Shown here piece by piece: positions 23,765-32,643 of a stretch of DNA of 36,874 bases; the first letter of the stretch is position 1; the number at the start of each line of letters is the position of its first letter. The stretch spans positions 1 to 36,874 of the IMG/VR virus record IMGVR_UViG_3300017730_000033. One strand, 5' to 3'. The stretch comes from a virus. The notes beneath the pieces were generated by a model. That model saw only the letters and a list, made by a program, of their open reading frames with translations, searched no databases and was not told the origin of the DNA. A program made the position numbers and the translations under genes.

Positions 23765-25138
23765 TTATTCCTCCTTAACAATAGAATCCATTTCGTTCAT
23801 CAATTCCCATTTACAATTATCCTTATATTTTGAAATGTTGTCTACTTGTATGTCATATTTTTCAAACTCAACAGCACCTTGATTACGAGCGTCCTTCCAA
23901 TTTTCCCACTTAATAAGTTTAAAAATTTCTACCATTCTATCCTTTGCCCACGGTTCTTTTTTATAGAATTTTTTAATCTTGATGGCTTCTTGTAAAAGTC
24001 GCCCTTGTTCCTTTTTCATTCTTAGATGAGGTAGGCACTTATCTAATAGTTTTGTAATATCATTTTGGCTATAAAAATTTAATCTATGTTGACTACGGCT
24101 ATTTTCCCCTACCTTTTGGTCTAAGTGTAGGCGACCAATTTTAAGTTCTTTTTCCATTTCTTGAAAAAATGCTCGACCTCTATCCCCTGTGGCAATCATA
24201 CCAACACGGGGAGAATAAGACGAATCCATAGTAATATAACCATCCGAGTCAATAAACCCTGCTACATATCCATAAAGGTCCTTTTTAATTTCATCACTAA
24301 GAATGTAATAATTTCCATTTACATTGGTTGCATTAATTTTTCTTAGCATTTTAGAAATAGTCTGAGGAGTTGTAGAACGATGATAACTTTTAGGCATCAT
24401 AGAATGAATAGCGTTGCTGGAAATACCGGGATTATTACATATTGTTTTAATTATTAAATTATCCAAAACTTCCTGCCTTGACTTGCGAATTGCCTGATGA
24501 GATATTTCTTTTAAAATGGACCTGATGCTTTTTTTACTTTCCTTGAATACTTTTGTGTAATCAGCATATTCTTTACCATAATCTAATTCATTCTTAAAAA
24601 TATCGGCTTCCCACATTTTAACCAAATTGTCAATAATTTCTTGGCGTTGACTTCCATCCTTAATATGTTCTAATTTCCTCAATGTGACTAAATCGGGAGT
24701 AAGCATCTTAACTGCTGATTTATACGGAGAAAGCCAATATACAGAATCAATGCACTTATTCAAATGGTCACCATAAGCATTGATAAGATGGTCAATAGTT
24801 TTACTCATTTTCATTCTTGTGTCACCCTTTAATTTTCTACGCATATTTCTTAAATCTTTAACAATGTCCGGTATAGACTTATTATCAATAAGAGGTTCTT
24901 CGGGAAATGAGGAAAGCATATTTCTCGCATCAGTTAGATTAACTGAATAAATTTTAGAAATATCTTTAATTACTTCAGTTTCGTCAAATGACTGATACGG
25001 AAGCCATTGGCTAAGTTTAATTTCCCCTAACAAATTTTCTTTCTTTTGTTTTGCTTCTCGCTGTGCTTGGTCTAATTCTTCCAACTTTCTACGAAGTTCA
25101 TTTGTGTCAATTTCATCTTCCTTACATATTAATTCCAT
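23765..25138 (-). CDS. Winged-helix plus LAGLIDADG-type protein
   Basis: Start chosen at ATG 25138-25136 (MELICKEDEIDTNELRR, 457 aa) with GAGGTGG 5 nt upstream; an earlier frame start lies deeper in TerL. Residues 1-40 are coiled coil and 45-215 helical. Residues 222-280 look like a winged helix (LDNLIIKTICNNPGISSNAI; TPQTISKMLRKINA; NGNYYIL). Residues 289-301 (YGYVAGFIDSDGY) match the LAGLIDADG homing-endonuclease motif, followed by beta strands and IGRLHLDQ...HRLNFYSQND and LLDKCLPHLRMKKEQGRLL. One LAGLIDADG copy implies a dimer if it is nuclease-active. It may be a free-standing homing enzyme, or a domesticated packaging partner between TerL and portal. Confidence 0.75.
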   Translation of the reverse strand: MELICKEDEIDTNELRRKLEELDQAQREAKQKKENLLGEIKLSQWLPYQSFDETEVIKDISKIYSVNLTDARNMLSSFPEEPLIDNKSIPDIVKDLRNMRRKLKGDTRMKMSKTIDHLINAYGDHLNKCIDSVYWLSPYKSAVKMLTPDLVTLRKLEHIKDGSQRQEIIDNLVKMWEADIFKNELDYGKEYADYTKVFKESKKSIRSILKEISHQAIRKSRQEVLDNLIIKTICNNPGISSNAIHSMMPKSYHRSTTPQTISKMLRKINATNVNGNYYILSDEIKKDLYGYVAGFIDSDGYITMDSSYSPRVGMIATGDRGRAFFQEMEKELKIGRLHLDQKVGENSRSQHRLNFYSQNDITKLLDKCLPHLRMKKEQGRLLQEAIKIKKFYKKEPWAKDRMVEIFKLIKWENWKDARNQGAVEFEKYDIQVDNISKYKDNCKWELMNEMDSIVKEE

Positions 25139-26537
25139 ATATACCACCTCCGAAATCTTGCCTTGAGGGACTTCCAAATAAGCCCCCTCCATCTATGTCT
25201 ATGAAAGCATCATTAAAAGACTTTGTGGCGTGATTAGCCAATGCGAGCGCAATAACAATATCATCGTGTGCGCCTAATCCTTCAATTTTTCCCGTACTGC
25301 TAATACCGAATGCTTCAAGTTCTTGTATAATTGAATCCGAAACAGCCTTTGCCTTTTCATCCGCATAGGGTAATATAATTTTATCATTTTCTAAATTCAT
25401 TTGCAAGTTAAGAATAATTTCTTCTTTCTTCTTACGGTGCATAGTAAATTCCTTAACAGGAAAATCAGATATATCACGCAGTTCCATAGCAAAAGACTTG
25501 GCAAATGTATTAGTTTCAATCATTACAACTTCGGGTTTATATCTTTCACAAAGGTCTGTAATGCGTGTGATGTGTGAACGAAAATCCATATTTTTTTCTC
25601 TTACCATCCATACCACCTTTTTATTCATATCTTCATCTACTTCTATAACCATCATCACTGTGTAGTCGCCGTCTGCTGAAAGTGAAGGGTCGTAACCAAT
25701 GTAGTATTTGAATGCCTCAGTATTACCATGATAAGACAACTTACTTGTACGGTCTTTAGACTTGTCGATAAATTCCTTTCCAAATAACATCGTATTGGAT
25801 GAAATTGGTATGCAAAGATATTCTCTTGTAAACTTAGAAGAACCGATTTCTCGCCTTCTCTTTTCTAAAGAATCTATATCCCAACGGGAAGGCCAAAGAG
25901 CATCACCTGTTTGATTTATTGCTGGATAGCGTTGCACATCATATTCAGGGTTTTCCTCCAATGCGGCGAATATATCAGTATATGTGAAAGGTGTGCCGAC
26001 CATCCGTAAAGTAGCGGTGTGGTGGAGAGTAGGAATCATGTCACCCCAAAACCAATCTGTAACTCGCTGTATAGCGGCTACGGAGAACTCCTTCATAGGG
26101 TCGTCAATAATAATCTCTTGAGGGTGAAGTCCACGAATCTGTGAACCAACGGAACGCTCAAGTATTTCATTCCCGTTTGTTAATCTCATTGAACCGACAG
26201 CCCAACCTGCTTTAGGTTTGTATTTTCTTAGGGCAGGAATGTTTGTGAACATTCGGTCAATATCTTTCATGTGAACCATTGTCTGTTTTTGGTTTGATGA
26301 AATGTAAATCATTTGATATGGTGGAGGCTGAAAAATTAATTGGTAGATACACCAAGAGTGAAAGAATACAGACTTTCCGTGGTCACGGGAACAAATGATT
26401 ACAGTTCTTTGTGTGTCGTGAACTGATTGTAGCCAATCACGGTGAAAGTCTGCCATTTCCATTCCAAGAATTTTTGTAAAGAAATATTCAAAATTACCAT
26501 CGGAGGCTTTCATATCCATTTCTGTGAGTAAATCCAT
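25122..26537 (-). CDS. terL: Terminase large subunit
   Basis: A 471-residue ATPase-nuclease. The ATPase domain has a Walker A variant at 49-56 (CSRDHGKS), coupling strand QMIYISSNQKQ, Walker B EIIIDDP (141-147, with Asp145 and Asp146) and MVGTPF as the motif III region. The nuclease domain shows Asp283 in IGYDPSLSADGDYTV, Glu341 in VVMIETNTF, and HDDIVIALALA (Asp425/426) for metal binding. It pumps viral DNA through the portal into the prohead and cuts concatemers. Start MDLLTEMDMK follows CAGGAGGAAC. The C-terminal 40 residues are Gly-rich (IDGGGLFGSPSRQDFGGG). The upstream neighbour is a tagged repeat protein rather than an obvious small subunit. Confidence 0.96.
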   Translation of the reverse strand: MDLLTEMDMKASDGNFEYFFTKILGMEMADFHRDWLQSVHDTQRTVIICSRDHGKSVFFHSWCIYQLIFQPPPYQMIYISSNQKQTMVHMKDIDRMFTNIPALRKYKPKAGWAVGSMRLTNGNEILERSVGSQIRGLHPQEIIIDDPMKEFSVAAIQRVTDWFWGDMIPTLHHTATLRMVGTPFTYTDIFAALEENPEYDVQRYPAINQTGDALWPSRWDIDSLEKRRREIGSSKFTREYLCIPISSNTMLFGKEFIDKSKDRTSKLSYHGNTEAFKYYIGYDPSLSADGDYTVMMVIEVDEDMNKKVVWMVREKNMDFRSHITRITDLCERYKPEVVMIETNTFAKSFAMELRDISDFPVKEFTMHRKKKEEIILNLQMNLENDKIILPYADEKAKAVSDSIIQELEAFGISSTGKIEGLGAHDDIVIALALANHATKSFNDAFIDIDGGGLFGSPSRQDFGGGIYGINM

Positions 26538-27265
26538 TATTGTTCCTCCTGTTCGTGTTCGGGTGAATAGAATACAGGTAGGCTACTATTTCTTCTTAAT
26601 CTATTATATTGTCTGTTGTGAAACCGCACTAATTCTAAATTATTATTTCTTGCTGCCCTTGACCTCATACGATTATGAAATTTACGCCTATCTATATCAT
26701 CCATATTATAGTATTCTTCCTTTGTGGTTGTTAATCCTAAAACAGATTTTCCACCATGTTTTAAGGAAGCAAAGGTAGGGTGTTGACTTTTTTGTCTAAG
26801 ACGGCTATACATTCTACTATGAAATAATTTTTCTTCTCCTTCTGTTTTATGGTACATACTATGATGATATTTTATCTTTTCACTATCCGATAATGTTTCA
26901 TAAACATCTTGTGACAGTTCCGTGTATGGCATAGGATTGCCTTGTGGAGTGACATTGCCTTTATGTTTTCTTCTATTAGTTTCTAATTCTAAGGAATAGA
27001 AATCCTTATGGTTTCTCCCTTTCCCTCTCAGCCTATATATTTGTCTTTTATGGAACCTATACAATTCCTGTAATTCTACCATTTCTTTATACATCGGTGA
27101 TTCTTCATTAGTGACATTATGAGTTCGTTGTAATTGTTTTAATCTTACTTCATAGGCCCTAGTCTGTCTATTATGCCATTTTCTTCTATCATCCGAAGAC
27201 GCCCTTTCGTATTCCTCAGCATTACGAATATCCACACGCTTTAGTATTTCCCAAGCCTTCTTCAT
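26537..27265 (-). CDS. Tag-variant protein with three Arg/His repeats, beside terminase
   Basis: A 242-residue, very basic protein starting MKKAWEILKRVDIRN, a tag variant with one residue fewer between Trp and Ile-Leu-Lys. Three degenerate repeats follow, at about 18-90, 121-170 and 184-237. Each has a segment like DDRRKWHNRQ / SEKIKYHHSM / DRRKFHNRMR, then YRFHKRQIYRLR / KLFHSRMYSRLR / VRFHNRQYNRLR, ending in FYSLE / FASLK / FYSPE. High Arg, His and Tyr suggest nucleic-acid binding. It ends next to the terL start, so it could be a DNA-binding packaging factor or small terminase, but no small-terminase HTH is visible. Function unknown. Confidence 0.75.
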   Translation of the reverse strand: MKKAWEILKRVDIRNAEEYERASSDDRRKWHNRQTRAYEVRLKQLQRTHNVTNEESPMYKEMVELQELYRFHKRQIYRLRGKGRNHKDFYSLELETNRRKHKGNVTPQGNPMPYTELSQDVYETLSDSEKIKYHHSMYHKTEGEEKLFHSRMYSRLRQKSQHPTFASLKHGGKSVLGLTTTKEEYYNMDDIDRRKFHNRMRSRAARNNNLELVRFHNRQYNRLRRNSSLPVFYSPEHEQEEQ

Positions 27266-29859
27266 CTAAATAGCCCCTTAACCTTGTAAATAACATCAGT
27301 GCTTACTCCAAAAATAACAGATAAACTATTAAAGGATGAATTAGAATTTACGATACCTTCTACATCACGAGCATACAAATCTATTCTATCTTCTTTAGCG
27401 ATTAAATCTAATACATACTCCATATGTTCAACATTTTCTGTTTCTAAATAAGCCTTATATATTAATTGACTATCCTTATCCCTTATCAAATCTAATGCCT
27501 CTAAGTAGGATTTATACATATTTTCCACATCACCCATTTCTTGTTTAACTCTCAATGGGTTATTTTTCATAGTATTAATTAATTTTTTACGCTCTCTATC
27601 CATTCCGGATTCTAAGGAATACTGTATAAAGTCTTCGTCTTCTAAAATGTCAAACAATTGCAATTCTGAAAAATCAACATTTGCTTCTTTATATGAACCG
27701 AGAGGTTTTCCAAATACCTTTACCTGTTCATCTAAATTTATTTCAGTATTAAAAGTACCGGCAGAAGTCAAGAGTTTAAACATTAATCCACCCAATGAAT
27801 TTTTAATTTTCTTGGTTATGTCAGTAACTATATTTCTTTTATTCTCATCATCACCAATTACTAAATCTGCCATATATAAATCTCTAAAGATAGGTTGAAC
27901 TTGTTCAAAATATTTTTTAGCATCTACACTTGAAAGTCTACTATAAAATTTTATTTTATCAAAAAATTCATTAAGAGAAATTAAATCTTTCTTTGTAATT
28001 GGGATATTACTTGTAGTGGTGATTCTTCTTTGCATTCCCGATAATACAGATTTTCTTGATTTGGTAGAAAGAGAAATAATTTTCTTATAATTTTTATCTC
28101 TTGTAAAGTCGGGAGCATCTGTCTTAAAAAACATTCTTGCATCCATCGCTTCATAGTAATAACCGTTAACTATTCTAACAAGTTCATCGTAAATAAATAC
28201 TAATTGCTGTCCAACATCATCAGGGTTTGCTTCTGCAAATTTACCTGCTATTGGCGGGTAGTTTCTACCTTGAGTAAGTGTTGTTTGTGCGCTACCCTTC
28301 ATACTACCTCTTGCTCGATTTCTATTAAATTTAGTAGGATTAGAAATATTTTTTCCACTTTCAATAATTTTAAATAAATCCTTAGCCATTTTATTTACTT
28401 CATCAACATACTGAATGTATGATGATACGGGTTTTTCCATTTTTGTAAATTCGACGGTGGCAGGAGTACCCATTTTAAATTCTAACTGATAGTATTCTAA
28501 GTTAAATATAAAGCGACCATCCTCTCCTTCTAATTTATTTAAAAAGTATTTATTTTTTGAATCATCTATAATAGAAAATGTGTAACTATCTCGATTTACT
28601 AAATCAGTAATTAATTCCTCAGTAAAGGCCCTAATTTTAATCAATCTACTTTCTATAATTTCTGGCCTCACATTAGTCAATACACTTTCTAGTTCTTTCT
28701 CAATCATTTCTCTTAACTGTTCTGCAAGATTTTCACTAATATAAAATCCACCTTTATTATAAGCACTAAGAAGGGAAAGGGGGTCGCCTATTCTTTTTAT
28801 TTTTCTTATATCTTCTAATACACTTTCGGAAGTATTTACAGATATATCCATAGAAGCACCCTGCGTACTTTCAACACCTGTGTCTGTTTCGGAATATTGC
28901 CTTTCTTCTCTCATGTTAACATCTTCGGCTTCTTCAAAATACCTTTCGTAGTTAGCAGTATTTCCTAAAATGGGTTTAATAAACTCATTTGCTAACTTAA
29001 TTAAGGTGACTTTATTTTCAAACTGTTCCATCGAAGGATTACCTTTATATGTAACTGTAAATTTAGGAATTTTAATATTCTTCTTTAGAAGATTATTTAC
29101 TAATTTTTCTAATTCACGGTCATCTCCTTGATTGTCTTGTATTGATTGTAGGTCAACCTTTTTGGGTTTGCCGGTTTCTTCGTCTATACCAAATACATCT
29201 CTAAATTGTAAATTATCCATATAAATAGGGAGACTTATATTATCAAGAGAATTGAATAAAGTGTCTGTTTCTTCCCAATATTTATAAATACCCTCTCTAT
29301 CATTCTTATCATCTAAATCGAATTTTCTAAAAAATTGAATAATTTTATCTAAGTCTTTGTCAACTTCAATTTCAGGGGCTTCCTTAGTTTCACCTAAAGC
29401 ACTTACTAATTTCTGTAAAAATGTTTCTATTTCGGGATAGTCTCTTACATATTCAAGATTTTCTATACTCGACAATTCGTTAATAAATTGTTCCCCGCCT
29501 TGAGCACCTATTTGGTTTATTTGTTCGTCAGACAATTTTAATAACTTTAAAACTTGTTCAGCAAATTTATAACCCGTAGATAAATTAATTGAATCTCTAG
29601 CGGTAAATACTTGTCTATCTCCAACACTAATACTAGGAAGTTCAGTACCGAAGTCTATCAACGCAACGACTTTTAGCATTTCTTCAGGTGTTTTAACATT
29701 ATTTTTTTCACCTCTTCTTTTCATACTTCCATAAAAATCAATTTTAAACATATTATCAATAGAGGTAAAATCCGGTCTATTCCCACTTCTCTTTTTAGGA
29801 AGTTCGTTGAAAAAATTCTCCAACATAGTTCCAAATTCATCTTCACTTATAATATTCAT
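27262..29859 (-). CDS. Large uncharacterised virion-module protein (865 aa)
   Basis: The start MNIISEDEFGTMLENFFNEL at 29859-29857 overlaps the upstream stop, and its own stop overlaps the next start; GGTGG precedes the ATG. The protein is helical and charged, with acidic middle parts (RYFEEAEDVNMREERQYSET) and a basic linker near 515 (NRARGSMKGSAQTTLTQGRN). A segment FVYDELVRIVNGYYYEAMDA-like (residues about 545-570, FIYDELVRIVNGYYYEAM) is helical. The last 60 residues may be a small helical domain ending IFGVSTDVIYKVKGLFR, HTH-like. No recognised family or catalytic motif. Confidence 0.68.
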   Translation of the reverse strand: MNIISEDEFGTMLENFFNELPKKRSGNRPDFTSIDNMFKIDFYGSMKRRGEKNNVKTPEEMLKVVALIDFGTELPSISVGDRQVFTARDSINLSTGYKFAEQVLKLLKLSDEQINQIGAQGGEQFINELSSIENLEYVRDYPEIETFLQKLVSALGETKEAPEIEVDKDLDKIIQFFRKFDLDDKNDREGIYKYWEETDTLFNSLDNISLPIYMDNLQFRDVFGIDEETGKPKKVDLQSIQDNQGDDRELEKLVNNLLKKNIKIPKFTVTYKGNPSMEQFENKVTLIKLANEFIKPILGNTANYERYFEEAEDVNMREERQYSETDTGVESTQGASMDISVNTSESVLEDIRKIKRIGDPLSLLSAYNKGGFYISENLAEQLREMIEKELESVLTNVRPEIIESRLIKIRAFTEELITDLVNRDSYTFSIIDDSKNKYFLNKLEGEDGRFIFNLEYYQLEFKMGTPATVEFTKMEKPVSSYIQYVDEVNKMAKDLFKIIESGKNISNPTKFNRNRARGSMKGSAQTTLTQGRNYPPIAGKFAEANPDDVGQQLVFIYDELVRIVNGYYYEAMDARMFFKTDAPDFTRDKNYKKIISLSTKSRKSVLSGMQRRITTTSNIPITKKDLISLNEFFDKIKFYSRLSSVDAKKYFEQVQPIFRDLYMADLVIGDDENKRNIVTDITKKIKNSLGGLMFKLLTSAGTFNTEINLDEQVKVFGKPLGSYKEANVDFSELQLFDILEDEDFIQYSLESGMDRERKKLINTMKNNPLRVKQEMGDVENMYKSYLEALDLIRDKDSQLIYKAYLETENVEHMEYVLDLIAKEDRIDLYARDVEGIVNSNSSFNSLSVIFGVSTDVIYKVKGLFR

Positions 29860-31553
29860 CTTACCACCTTTATTAACATCATCTTTAAAAATTCATGAGG
29901 ATTTAATTTATCTCCATCATAATTTACCATTATATAATTTCCTTTAGATTCGATTTCTTCAGCCTCTAATGTTAAAAGTGCCTCTACAATAATATTTTTT
30001 ATTTTTAATGGTAAAGACTCTAATAGCATTTCAACCCCTTCTTCTAAATCTTTACTGTATTGTTGGTAATCTTGTTCCTTTAATTCAAACCAATAAGTTC
30101 TAGGTGTATCATCGGGGTCTTTAGAAATTAAAGGCAGGGTTGCATTTATTTTTGCCATACCTTCATTAGAAAAACTTGAAGCAAAAGAAATAATATTCAA
30201 TAATTGTAGGGTCTTTTGTTCGATATTTGATGAATTAGTATCTAGTATAGAAGGGGTGTAATTTGGAGGCACTATTAGCGGTTCGTCTGTAAGACTTGTA
30301 TAAACTGTAAAAAGTTCTAAAATTCTACCCATGTCTTTAGGCATATCCCTTGTCGCTATGTTTTTAATATCTGCTTCCGGTATTGCTAAACTACTTTTCC
30401 ATTTACTAAATTCTTGATTTTCTGAAGTATTTGGTTTTTTACTCTCAGTCATTAAATAATCCTCGGCTTCTTTTTTAGCACCTTGTAATAAAATAAATTT
30501 ACCATTTTCATCTCTTTCTGAAGAAACTAATATATTACCTATTGAAAATTCTGTCACTAAATCCACGGGTTCGTTTTCAGTTATTTTTAATAATTTATCA
30601 AAATAAGAAGATGCCCATTCCGAGGTACTTCTTCTTGTTATTAAGGATTGACCCACACCAACTCTTTTTTTCCCTCGGTCTTTGTAAGTTAAAATATTAG
30701 AAACTAAAGTTTCTATTGCGTCGGAACCTGATTCGGAATCTAAGTTTAAAATTTTATTCAAAAAAAGAGTTTTAACCACAAGATTTTTTCCATCACCTAT
30801 AAAGTACACCAATGGACTATCTAATTTTTTATCCGTTCTATTTATTAGATGGGCGTATATTTTAACTATGTTTTCAATTTCTTCATTACCTAGAGGGGTA
30901 TTGAAAATTTTTCTCACTTTTTCAGGCTTTACCTGAAAGACCCTTTCTTTCTCTTTGTGTATTTTTTGTAAAGAGGTAAAAAAGACTTGAGTATCTATGT
31001 CACTTTTATCTAATTTATTCCACCTTTCATTGTCCGGTGTAATAAGTGAAAATAAATTTTTAATTTTATTAGTAAACTTTGATTTTTTACTCTGTGAAGA
31101 AGAAGAGTAAGTACCAATTATATTCATACTATTAACTAAAGGGAAAAAATTACCCCTAAGAGTTTCTTCATAAATTTCCTGTATATTACCTTCCACCCAT
31201 TGTGAAGGTTCTTCACCGTTAATTCTATCACTAAAAAATTGACTATCGTTATATTTTAAATTTAATACCCTTTCATAAGACTCCGGGTATAAGCGATTAT
31301 AGGTTTTTTCCGCTAGTGATTTAATTTTACTAATGTCGTGGGGAGGTCTATTAAACTCCTTTCTGGTTTCATTAACTTCCTCAACATAGTTATAAAAAGT
31401 ACCGCCCCTTTCTAAACCGTCTATAAATTCTACTTTAAATAAAAGCATATTTCTAACACTAAGTTTTTTTAACCTATCTTGATAGGTAGTAGAAATTTCT
31501 TTACGAACAGGACTTAACTCCTTACGCACACTATCTAAACGCAATTGGTCCAT
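29856..31553 (-). CDS. Large uncharacterised virion-module protein (565 aa)
   Basis: The protein starts MDQLRLDSVRKELSPVRKEI and is mainly helical and Lys/Glu-rich. A moderately conserved-looking part near residues 225-275 (EIENIVKIYAHLINRTDKKL; LVYFIGDGKNLVVKTLFLNK) and another near 410-470 contain mixed strands and helices. Its stop overlaps the start of the 865-aa gene, so the two are probably co-translated and may act together. No transmembrane segment, signal peptide or enzyme motif is seen, and no family is recognised. Confidence 0.66.
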   Translation of the reverse strand: MDQLRLDSVRKELSPVRKEISTTYQDRLKKLSVRNMLLFKVEFIDGLERGGTFYNYVEEVNETRKEFNRPPHDISKIKSLAEKTYNRLYPESYERVLNLKYNDSQFFSDRINGEEPSQWVEGNIQEIYEETLRGNFFPLVNSMNIIGTYSSSSQSKKSKFTNKIKNLFSLITPDNERWNKLDKSDIDTQVFFTSLQKIHKEKERVFQVKPEKVRKIFNTPLGNEEIENIVKIYAHLINRTDKKLDSPLVYFIGDGKNLVVKTLFLNKILNLDSESGSDAIETLVSNILTYKDRGKKRVGVGQSLITRRSTSEWASSYFDKLLKITENEPVDLVTEFSIGNILVSSERDENGKFILLQGAKKEAEDYLMTESKKPNTSENQEFSKWKSSLAIPEADIKNIATRDMPKDMGRILELFTVYTSLTDEPLIVPPNYTPSILDTNSSNIEQKTLQLLNIISFASSFSNEGMAKINATLPLISKDPDDTPRTYWFELKEQDYQQYSKDLEEGVEMLLESLPLKIKNIIVEALLTLEAEEIESKGNYIMVNYDGDKLNPHEFLKMMLIKVVR

Positions 31554-31558
31554 TTACA

Positions 31559-31744
31559 TCACTTAAGCATCATGTAAGTTGTAACTGCGCCACCTATGAC
31601 ACCTGCCAAAGTAGGCAAGATTTTTTGAATTAAAGCCTTATATTTTTTTTCTTGGCCTTCAGAAATAAGCCCTAAGTCTTCTGCTAATTCTACAATGTCC
31701 TCAGCAATATCAGCGGCATCTTCTATTTTTTCTTCTGTACTCAT
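31559..31744 (-). CDS. Small C-terminally anchored membrane protein
   Basis: A 61-residue protein with an acidic helical front (MSTEEKIEDAADIAEDIVEL) and a single hydrophobic C-terminal segment at about 42-61 (ILPTLAGVIGGAVTTYMMLK) with Gly-x-x-Gly spacing, suited to packing in a membrane. It could be a holin-like or virion membrane-interacting peptide; one predicted segment and no lysis neighbours make the holin idea weak. It is the first gene after the longest gap in this part of the window, behind a TATA-like box. Confidence 0.62.
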   Translation of the reverse strand: MSTEEKIEDAADIAEDIVELAEDLGLISEGQEKKYKALIQKILPTLAGVIGGAVTTYMMLK

Positions 31745-31777
31745 ATGAATCCCTATTTACCTGTTAGAGGAATGGGG

Positions 31778-31785
31778 TATTTATA
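31778..31785 (-). promoter_or_regulatory. Possible archaeal TATA-box promoter
   Basis: In the 50-nt gap before the small membrane-protein gene, the minus strand reads AAACTATAAATACC. TATAAATA lies 33 nt before the ATG, so initiation about 25 nt downstream of the box would leave a leader of roughly 8 nt, as is common in archaea. The box marks the boundary between the tagged cargo cluster and the packaging/head module. An 8-nt AT motif in AT-rich DNA can arise by chance. Confidence 0.35.
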
Positions 31786-31794
31786 GTTTATTGA

Positions 31795-32292
31795 TTAATC
31801 GTTTTGTAATTGATATTGGATTTTATACATTATGTCCTTTAATTCATCCCAAGAACCCATTAAAGTAGAATATTGACTTGCGATTTCTGTTTCAAGATTA
31901 CCCTTAACCCCCATGGGGATATTTGGTGCGACTAAATCCATTCCCTTGATAAGTTCTAATAATTTTTTTAGACCTTCAACAAGTTCTTTAATTACATCTG
32001 CTCTTAAATCGGTATCACTAACTTCCGACTTAGTAAAATTCTTAACATTTGATTGTGTTGTTGTATTGTCTTCTTCCGGCGGTTTTTCTTCAGGAACTTC
32101 TTCCCCCCATTTTTCTGCCGGAATTGTAGAAACGGTGGCCCCCTGCGTTAATTCTTCGGGAAGTTTCGATTGTTTATTTTTTGGGATATTTTTTGTTTCT
32201 TCGGGAATAGGTGGTTGTACTTTCTTTGGAGTAGATTCTAAATTTATAGGAAGTTTAGATTGAGTTTTCTTTAGGCTATTTTTCCAATTCAT
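31795..32292 (-). CDS. Tagged protein with Pro-rich linker and helical end
   Basis: A 165-residue protein starting MNWKNSLKKTQSKLP after GGAGGGATAG. The tag form is M-N-W-K-N-S-L-K-K, with Ser where Ile is usual. QSKLP occurs twice, at residues 11-15 and 41-45. A Pro/Lys/Glu-rich, probably disordered linker covers about 10-85. Residues 95-165 form a helical domain (RADVIKELVEGLKKLLELIK; SQYSTLMGSWDELKDIMYKI). Function unknown; the linker-plus-domain layout fits a tethered cargo. Confidence 0.72.
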   Translation of the reverse strand: MNWKNSLKKTQSKLPINLESTPKKVQPPIPEETKNIPKNKQSKLPEELTQGATVSTIPAEKWGEEVPEEKPPEEDNTTTQSNVKNFTKSEVSDTDLRADVIKELVEGLKKLLELIKGMDLVAPNIPMGVKGNLETEIASQYSTLMGSWDELKDIMYKIQYQLQND

Positions 32293-32295
32293 TTT

Positions 32296-32643
32296 CTATC
32301 CCTCCACTCTTTCGTAAATAGTTTCTTTTTTTCCCGATGGTAGTTTTTTTCTTCGGGTAGTATGACGATGAACCCCTAGATTATTAATAATCCTACCAAA
32401 AAATCCCGCGGCTCTACCACGGGTTCTAAAAACTGTTGTAGCATGACGCTCGGCATGGGTAGGATTAGTATAAATGCCATCCCTAAGTAAATACTCTTTA
32501 TATAATTCTTGTGCAAGTGGTAAAATTTCCGGAAGAGTAAATGTGTTTAGGGAAGCCGAAGCGGTTCCGAGGGCTTCTCTAAAAAGAGACATATTAACTT
32601 TTACTCGACCTCCACCCCTTTTTAATATGTCTTGCCAAGTCAT
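32296..32643 (-). CDS. Tagged small basic protein, unknown
   Basis: A 115-residue protein starting MTWQDILKRGGGRVKVN, a near-consensus tag, after AAGGAGGAAGGG. The Gly-rich hinge at 10-12 separates the tag from a body with a helix (LPEILPLAQELYKEYLLRDG) and a His/Arg-rich part (NPTHAERHATTVFRTRGRAA; NLGVHRHTTRRKK). The basic, His-containing C-terminus suggests nucleic-acid contact. Its start overlaps the PAP2 gene stop (ATGA). No family recognised. Confidence 0.75.
   Translation of the reverse strand: MTWQDILKRGGGRVKVNMSLFREALGTASASLNTFTLPEILPLAQELYKEYLLRDGIYTNPTHAERHATTVFRTRGRAAGFFGRIINNLGVHRHTTRRKKLPSGKKETIYERVEG

Noticed and set aside
31559-31744. Firm holin call
   Set aside because: Only one C-terminal hydrophobic segment is seen, and no endolysin is nearby; left as a small membrane protein.
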